NCBI GenBank assembly: GCA_039105265.1
Contig: JAPFFF010000538.1
Coordinates: forward strand, 1-20,358
Reading direction: 5' to 3'
DNA length: 20,358 nucleotides
Origin: Tritrichomonas musculus
Taxonomy: Eukaryota; Parabasalia; Tritrichomonadida; Tritrichomonadidae
Positions 15,201-20,358 of the stretch are shown here, piece after piece. Position numbers and translations under genes: made by a program. The stretch's first letter is position 1. The number at the start of each line of letters is the position of its first letter. The notes beneath the pieces were generated by a model. That model saw only the letters and a list, made by a program, of their open reading frames with translations. It was not told the DNA's origin and did not search any database.

Positions 15201-18034
15201 TGGCATCTGTTCTTCAGTCTAATATAGTCATTGATGCTTTTATCAATTGGTTTTTCGCTAATCTTTATGATTTTGGTGATTCTCAACTAGTTTGTTTCTT
15301 AATGATTCTTTTGCAAATCATTGAAAACCTCCAAACCGAGCCTATTTTGATGTCATATTTACTTAAATATGATTTCTATAGCAAACTTTCATTTTTACTG
15401 AGCAAAAACTTTATAAATGAAAAATTAAATAATCATTATTATAAAGTTTTATATTCATTAATTAAAGCAACACTTATCATTTCAAATGACGATATTGAAA
15501 CAATTTTAATTGATGAATGCAAAAGGAAAGAAGTTTTCTTCAAAGAAAAATTTAAAAATCTTTTCATTTTATATCCATGTCAATTAAAAAGACTTCTTCC
15601 AGAAGATTTAGATATGAATGAAGAACTTCATAATTTCATCAATGATTTTGATAAAATTAGACCTTTTTGGTTTAATTATAAAGAGAAGAAATTTGACATT
15701 GATTCTCAACACATTTCAAAGTTTGTTGATTCTTACAAACAAAGAAATAAAACTTTAAAAGATTTTGAAGTTTATAACTTTACTAAAACTGATTTAACAA
15801 AAGTTGACTCAGTTCGATATTGTTCAGTATTTCCTTTCTGGATTTATAGCCAATTTACAGCATCTTATAGAAACATTGACTTGATTAAAGGTCACGATCA
15901 ACTCATTCTAGACTTAAACGAAAAGATTAAAGAAATTAATAGCAAAGACAACCTTCCACCAATTAATTTTGATGGGAAAAATTATTTTAAACAAATATTT
16001 GAGAATTCGTCTTTATTTGATACAATTTTTCAAAAGATTTTCAAAGTATCAAAATTTTTTGGCACTCAAGAAATTAAAGAAATATTTAAAATTCTTATTA
16101 ATGATGAAATTTTAACAATTCAATCCTTCCTAATGAAAATATTTCAATTCATTGATTTAAATAATGATAAAATAACAGCTGAATCTTTGAGATCTATTAT
16201 TTTTCTTTTTAGTGATTATGTTGATGAAACTTCATTTCGAGAAGCATTTCTTAAAAATTATTCAAATAAGTTGATATATTTAATTCTGCAGCCGCACTTT
16301 AGAGACAATGTAAAACTTTTGAATAGTGCATATACAATATTTTCTAAATTTGAAGTTGATTTATTATCAATGAGTTTCACACACGTGATTGCATTCATGA
16401 TACTAACAAATGACAAAGACCTTATAAAAAAGGGTCTGACTCTTTATAATAAATATGATTATAAAAAACTTGATCATTTGTTAATCATTAAAGATATATT
16501 TGATATAGAACTTAACAAAGAAAATCCTTCTATTGATATAATTCATAATTATATTACTTTGGTTCCTTACATTGCAAATGAATGGAAAAATGAATTAATT
16601 GAATATTTGTCATATTTACTTAAAAAAGGAGAAAATTTAAATGATCCAAGTTTTATTGAAAAGTTTATTTCTATTTTCAATCTTTTGACACCATCGAGAG
16701 ATAACAAACAAATATTTTCAATGTCTGATTCTTTAGTTAAATTAATGAGACCAGAAGGTTCCAAAATTCAAATTCCAGATAATATTTGGAATTTGCGTCC
16801 CAATTTTTGGACATTTTATTTACAAAATGCATCGTATATAGAAAAAATCAATGAGAATTCTGATTTATACTCGCAAAAGATTAAATTATTTGATGAATTT
16901 CCAGAATTTGTTGAATTTAAAATTCGTTTTGATAATTTTACAAAGAAAATGACTAATTCAATTAATTCATCAACAATATTTGCATTTACTGTTGATCCAG
17001 ACAACATTTTTTATTCATCATATGATGAGATATTTCTTAAAGGAAATGATAGATGGATGGACACATTTCTAGTTAAATATGTCAATAATATTGGGTCTGA
17101 TTCTGGTGGCATAACGCGAGACTGGATGACCAAAATGGCCCAAGAATTGATCAATCCAAAGAATCACTTATTTATATCATGTGACAAAGACATGAGTTTT
17201 CAACCAGATCCAGATAGCAAATATTTAATTAATAATTATGAGAATTATTATAAATTTGCTGGTAAATTCATTGCTCGTTGTATTATTCAAGGTGTTGGTG
17301 TTAATATTCATTTTACACGTACTTTTCTTAAGCAAATTCTTCATCGTCAAATGAATTTTAGTGACCTTGAATCGGCATACGACGATCAATATAGATCATT
17401 GAAATATTACCTTGATAATGATATTGATAACGATCCTAGTAATGAGTTTTATTTTGAAATTGAATGGGAAATAAATGGTGAAAGAAAAACCATTCAATTG
17501 AAAGAAAATGGAAGTGATATAAAAGTGACAGATTCAAATAAAAGAGAATACGCTGACCTAATGGCAAACTTTTACTTGGATAAATTAATTCATGAAAACG
17601 TTTCTGCTTTTGTTGAAGGTTTTAATTCATTGATTCCTCATGAAGAAATTAAACGTTTCACTCCAAACGAACTTAATTTGATCATTTGTGGTGCTCCAAA
17701 AATCGATCTGAAAGATTTCAGAGAAAATATTGATTGCCTGAATGAAAATGTATTGAATATGTTCTTTAATGTGATTTCGAAATGGAATGATGAAGACTTG
17801 GCTAAGCTGCTGATGTTCATCACTGGAACTTCAAAAATTCCACCAGCAGGATTTAGATTCTTTAAAGATGTCGGCTACCAAATTACAATTGATGTTTCAG
17901 ATGATACTGATAACTTACCTGTTGCTCACACGTGCTTCAATTTATTGTCTTTGCCCAAATATGAAGATGAAGAAACAATGGATCAGAAATTAAGATATGC
18001 AATTAATAACTGTGATTCCTTCCACATGGTTTGA
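12230..18034 (+). CDS. HECT-type E3 ubiquitin ligase (large, helical N-terminus)
   Basis: This 1934-aa protein has a C-terminal HECT domain at about 1575-1934. The N-lobe shows the conserved SGGITRDW (1625-1632), then YYKFAGKFIARCIIQG (E2-binding region). The C-lobe has FITGTSKIPPAGF and the catalytic loop LPVAHTCFNLLSLPKY, with the thioester cysteine at Cys1902. A Phe sits four residues from the end, where family members have an aromatic needed for transfer. The first roughly 1550 residues have no recognised binding domain. They are leucine- and isoleucine-rich and look like an alpha-solenoid of HEAT/ARM type, as in HUWE1/TOM1 or UPL relatives. HECT ligases take ubiquitin from an E2 onto this cysteine and pass it to substrates. 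Substrates are unknown here. The gene is intronless, intact and AT-rich in codon choice, with an M3-like promoter site 17 nt upstream. Family call is very firm; subfamily is open. Confidence 0.96.
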   Translation: MYEYDLLSPNSFIYENPEPIDCIHQSYIDLKGYSKEDVSSCEELLNNAITYLDRDIKDDFANDLFSLILKCFSIYSSELPHIFESILKNREKNANYVIITASILSYMIHTHLLINDYKSFVSNALDDIFPQIIKSNENVLFVFKHKISNNFKSSLIFDLLLSSNLTEGLITNFLPFITSNIKTNLSQFSLLLSDLVKKGLIKLIDPSIFMDKEIYSCISDEIFAQFLPDLSKELFERLFSQIYETFLSSSKLSSIFVINFIQKCQEFDIKNLEIENVFKFLSSSEFSPQICEYIKKYDDFFITDEIAPNFFNLTDHELLFKIVKNLNALPENLLNECLLKFKSIQVYIRCFVDNEYNACNPILNSREFLIHFYSVIENSESNDDICKVFARLIENENFIEIIDEIIFSFSFKDEKKSQIFTTVIESLSDNYEKKFYELEHMKKIVLKILETRKIPNFIFIEILSAETFNNLYQENPEYIKDPLFLYGYHFSTIRKNDSKIELPKLTILKVKNYLNESFIKFISTNDFSYLSELTDDLLLLSMCPLLLIEQNSIEIEGLTEETILPCFSIFYKNYEKKEDMGSLFWDQDILEKILTNEYKDVIKKSIELFYNNNCTELLVALINSILGNNSLYFQLNDEYAELKDQIFSLLFDFLSEKDMKIDYTKIIDNLIAYLKSPVQKNVIDYIFDKLNKCDYKLISNKIDSDIFPLQKFKNILITDNSTSNEVINSIILLRKLCQNPEKIECTNDNLNFLIKNLTNAYRTAIKEGRKDEALIVADLMIENEFLIEFDNVFEEFLPFDVKNPILEDNIDDLLSYILSSENLEKNDLPIQILYKKMMNETSNSVRHYEIVFETFLNRSQINIKDILEFYLFDFLRYEDSFLNAINHSFVVSPHDECLINKYEFCHLADSPYSKVGHLIIKKLFEKKENFNAFLCLKSIACTFIFLFEKDPQRIFDFVLPHLDNYHLVFEKDLNKTNLEKVKIAYSSLSFLASVLQSNIVIDAFINWFFANLYDFGDSQLVCFLMILLQIIENLQTEPILMSYLLKYDFYSKLSFLLSKNFINEKLNNHYYKVLYSLIKATLIISNDDIETILIDECKRKEVFFKEKFKNLFILYPCQLKRLLPEDLDMNEELHNFINDFDKIRPFWFNYKEKKFDIDSQHISKFVDSYKQRNKTLKDFEVYNFTKTDLTKVDSVRYCSVFPFWIYSQFTASYRNIDLIKGHDQLILDLNEKIKEINSKDNLPPINFDGKNYFKQIFENSSLFDTIFQKIFKVSKFFGTQEIKEIFKILINDEILTIQSFLMKIFQFIDLNNDKITAESLRSIIFLFSDYVDETSFREAFLKNYSNKLIYLILQPHFRDNVKLLNSAYTIFSKFEVDLLSMSFTHVIAFMILTNDKDLIKKGLTLYNKYDYKKLDHLLIIKDIFDIELNKENPSIDIIHNYITLVPYIANEWKNELIEYLSYLLKKGENLNDPSFIEKFISIFNLLTPSRDNKQIFSMSDSLVKLMRPEGSKIQIPDNIWNLRPNFWTFYLQNASYIEKINENSDLYSQKIKLFDEFPEFVEFKIRFDNFTKKMTNSINSSTIFAFTVDPDNIFYSSYDEIFLKGNDRWMDTFLVKYVNNIGSDSGGITRDWMTKMAQELINPKNHLFISCDKDMSFQPDPDSKYLINNYENYYKFAGKFIARCIIQGVGVNIHFTRTFLKQILHRQMNFSDLESAYDDQYRSLKYYLDNDIDNDPSNEFYFEIEWEINGERKTIQLKENGSDIKVTDSNKREYADLMANFYLDKLIHENVSAFVEGFNSLIPHEEIKRFTPNELNLIICGAPKIDLKDFRENIDCLNENVLNMFFNVISKWNDEDLAKLLMFITGTSKIPPAGFRFFKDVGYQITIDVSDDTDNLPVAHTCFNLLSLPKYEDEETMDQKLRYAINNCDSFHMV

Positions 18035-18066
18035 GAATACTTATAGGCCAAGATATTTATTGAAGG

Positions 18067-18107
18067 CGGATGTTAAGGCCAATATTTGACCTTATACCGT
18101 ACATCCG
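18067..18107 (+). terminator. 3' UTR stem-loop followed by AATAAA
   Basis: CGGATGT (18067-18073) pairs perfectly with ACATCCG (18101-18107). Inside, AAGGCC (18075-18080) pairs with GACCTT (18088-18093) at 5 of 6 positions, around an AATATTT loop. AATAAA starts four bases later. It probably belongs to the end of the HECT transcript. Confidence 0.4.
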
Positions 18108-18187
18108 AAAAATAAAAGTCAGACAATTTTTTACTTTTTTTTTTTGTAAAAAAAAATGAGTAGTTAAAATAAATTGATCAAGCCTTA

Positions 18188-18189
<2 letters not shown>

Positions 18190-18219
<30 letters not shown>
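18190..18219. repeat. T30 homopolymer
   Basis: An uninterrupted run of 30 T, far longer than others in the window. Its length may be uncertain in sequencing. Confidence 0.9.
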
Positions 18220-18220
<1 letters not shown>

Positions 18221-18485
18221 ACCTTTAATTTTATTAAAATTGACCTTTTTTAATGGCAAAAAGTACGTTTATATTCTTTTATCATATTTTGAAAAAAGTT
18301 AGGAAGATCAAACAGACGAAAACTATCAAAAAATAGTTAATTTCTTATCAACCTATACTTTTACTGAAAAAAAGCAAGAATTAAAATTTTTCCTTACATT
18401 TATCCAGAAGGTTTTTCACAATTATCATCGTTCATCTAACTTTTATTCAAATATTTTCCGAGTTATCTCGATTTTTCTTAATAAT

Positions 18486-20358
18486 ATGAAACAAAATTTC
18501 TCGAATTCAGAGATTTTCAATATATTTAAAGATGATAAAAGACTTATACTCTTCCTTATAGAAAAAGAAGTACTTTTTATTGATAATAAAATTATCAAAA
18601 AAAAGAAAAAGGGAAAGTATTATAATAACCAATATCCTAAATATTTCGGTTTAATTAAATCCAAAGATTATGATAAAGAAAGCTTTATTAAAAAACAGGA
18701 AATTGGTGAGAATGATAATTATATTTGCCAACTAATCCGAAACAACTTAATTGAAGAGTTTATTGCCCATGTAAATCAAGCAAACATATCTATTATGGAT
18801 TACGTAATTGAACATTCAATATTTGAGACCAATTCATTCTTATTAGATAATGATCCAACTTTAATCGAATATGCAGCATTTTGTGGATCAATTGTAATTT
18901 TCAGATATTTGTGCATGAATGGGGCTGAATTAACACCATCATTATGGGAATATGCAATTCATTCATATAATGTAGAAATGATCCATCTTGAAGAATTAAA
19001 AGTAACACCAATATATAACAAATATAACAAATTATTTGAAGAAGCGATGAAATACCACCATAATTCAATTGCTCAATGCATTCAAAACAAAAAAATAGAA
19101 AATTTTGATGAAAAAAGTTAATTTTTAAATGAATTAAAATATTACAATTATGAATTTTGTCCATCTGAAATCAAATGCGATGATAAAGAACTTTTGTTGT
19201 ATGCATTTCAATATGACCACTTCTTCATTGCTAAAGAAATTTTATCAAAAACTCAAGTTGACGTTAATAAACAAATGGAATGTTTATATGAAGAAGATAC
19301 AAGAGAAAGAAAAAGAAGAAGAAGAAGATATAATGATGATGATGATGATGATGAAGATAATAATAATAAAAAAACTAAAAATAATACATTTATAAATGAT
19401 TTTACTAGATGGAATGATTGTTATGTGAAATCAAGAGAAATGAACAAAATAATAAATAGGAGATTTTGGAAGAGTAACATTTATAAAGAAGAGTTATCAT
19501 TATTACATCTTGCTGTTGAAAACGAAAATGTTGAAATTGTAAAGTTGCTTTTAAGAAATGATAAAATTGATGTCAATCAAATAATGACCAGTTATTATAA
19601 TACTAAAAATAGTTATCGAAGAACTAGATACAAAAAGAGAAGAAAAAACAGCATTACATATTGCTGCCGAAAAAGGAAATTTTGAAATAGTTCAACTTTT
19701 ATGCCAACATAATCAAATTGACATCAATGAGAAAACAATAGACTGTTATCCAAGTGAAGATGATACAAGAGAAAGAATCACACCAATTCATTTTGCCATT
19801 GATAATGAAGATAGTCAAATTGTTGCACTTTTAGTTTCAAATCCAAAAATTAACATCAATTTGAAAACAACATTTGAACGATGGTGGAATGGAGGAAAAG
19901 AAGAATATAAAGAAATCACACCTCTTTGTTTTGCTGTTGAAAAAGGCAATCTACAAATATACCGAATTACTTTATCAAATACGAATGTATATGTCAATGC
20001 AAAATTGATTGATTTCTATACAACTGTAAACTTGTCATATATGCATAAAAGGAAAGATTCTCCATTAAACATTGCAATTAAAAACAATCAAAATGATATT
20101 GCTGAACTTTCATTAGAGAAAAAATCAATTGATGTAAATAGCTTGTCTATTAAAGAATATAGATTTTACAAGTACGAGAGAAAAAAGCAAATGATATCAC
20201 CTTTATTATTGGCAATTGTCAATGGCAACCAAAAAATTGCAAATATTTTATTGTCTGCCAAAAAAATCGATCTTGATTTCGGTCTGTTGAACATTGGTGG
20301 TGGATCAAATCTGAGAGGCGAACAGGGCATCGGATATTATAATCCAAGAATCAGAAAA
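18486..20358 (+). pseudogene. Ankyrin-repeat protein with DUF3447-type head, interrupted, 3' end outside window
   Basis: The first 211 codons (18486-19121) match the trichomonad/Entamoeba DUF3447 style: PTLIEYAAFCGSIVIFRYL, NGAELTPSLWEYAIHS and EEAMKYHHNSIAQCIQNK. After an in-frame TAA (19119-19121) the same frame continues without loss of sense (NELKYYNYEFCPSEIKCDDK, then YAFQYDHFFIAKEIL). It runs into ankyrin repeats (LSLLHLAVENENVEIVKLLL). Between about 19600 and 19625 the frame changes by one base. It then stays open to the window edge with at least five more repeats (TALHIAAEKGNFEIVQLL, TPIHFAIDNEDSQIVALL, TPLCFAVEKGNLQIY, SPLNIAIKNNQ, SPLLLAIVNGNQKIANILL). Linkers between repeats are unusually long (about 15-20 residues). 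A charge-segregated linker is built from triplet microsatellites. Ankyrin repeats bind proteins; the ligand is unknown. Two lesions suggest a decaying copy, but assembly errors are possible. Conservation of sense after both suggests a recent event. Confidence 0.8.
19306..19370 (+). repeat. Triplet microsatellite tract in the ankyrin gene
   Basis: Consecutive runs of AGA, GAT and AAT triplets encode Arg-rich, then Asp-rich, then Asn-rich segments in the sense frame. All are in phase. Confidence 0.85.

Larger units (their letters stand above)
18035..18485. other. AT-rich spacer with 3' hairpin and T30 tract
   Basis: It contains a GC-richer stem-loop at 18067-18107, an AATAAA at 18111-18116 and a T30 tract (18190-18219). 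TGACCTTT lies directly after the T tract and recurs 25 bp further on. A weak Inr-like TCACA lies near 18416, about 70 nt upstream of the next gene. Confidence 0.5.

Noticed and set aside
1-20358. Polinton/Maverick, retroviral-like or other viral element
   Set aside because: No integrase, capsid, DNA polymerase B, reverse transcriptase or long terminal repeat was seen.

Overview
The window looks like nuclear DNA of a parabasalid (trichomonad) protist, closer to Tritrichomonas than to Trichomonas vaginalis. The grounds are very AT-rich spacers, intronless genes, several BspA-like/TpLRR leucine-rich-repeat (LRR) genes, an ankyrin gene with a DUF3447-type head, a cytosolic-looking F5/8 type C (discoidin) protein, and eukaryotic tRNA, TRF4 and HECT genes. 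The species call is inference from protein style; no marker gene settles it.

Layout. 1-187 (-): N-terminus of a secreted or membrane protein that runs off the left edge. 1127-3022 (+): ankyrin-LRR hybrid with an almost identical internal duplication. 3023-4208: AT-rich spacer with a 105-nt foldback. 4209-5363 (+): TRF4-type non-canonical poly(A) polymerase. 5716-7188 (-): BTB/BACK-like plus discoidin protein. 7847-9796 (-): 649-aa cytosolic LRR protein. 9848-10137 and 11586-11952: two inverted copies of a tRNA-Arg(ACG) cassette, with a truncated secreted BspA-like gene between them. 12230-18034 (+): 1934-aa HECT ubiquitin ligase. 18486 to the right edge (+): ankyrin-repeat gene interrupted by one in-frame stop and one frameshift.

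The genes do not form an operon or pathway. Two are housekeeping regulators (RNA tailing/surveillance and ubiquitination). The rest belong to expanded trichomonad repeat-protein families. Several promoters carry matches to core elements described in T. vaginalis: the Myb-like M3, the M5 initiator CCTTT and Inr. Three genes have a UAAA poly(A)-type signal overlapping or just after the stop codon.

The most unusual item is the tRNA-Arg cassette. Both copies share the tRNA, about 43 bp of 5' flank and a distal 3' block that could fold into two hairpins. Between the copies, both differences inside the second stem turn Watson-Crick pairs into G-U pairs on the tRNA-sense strand, so pairing is kept; this hints at a structured RNA. 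Copy 2 is bounded by a 14-bp near-identical direct repeat. Copy 1 lies at the breakpoint of the truncated BspA gene. I found no viral element, CRISPR array or rRNA gene.
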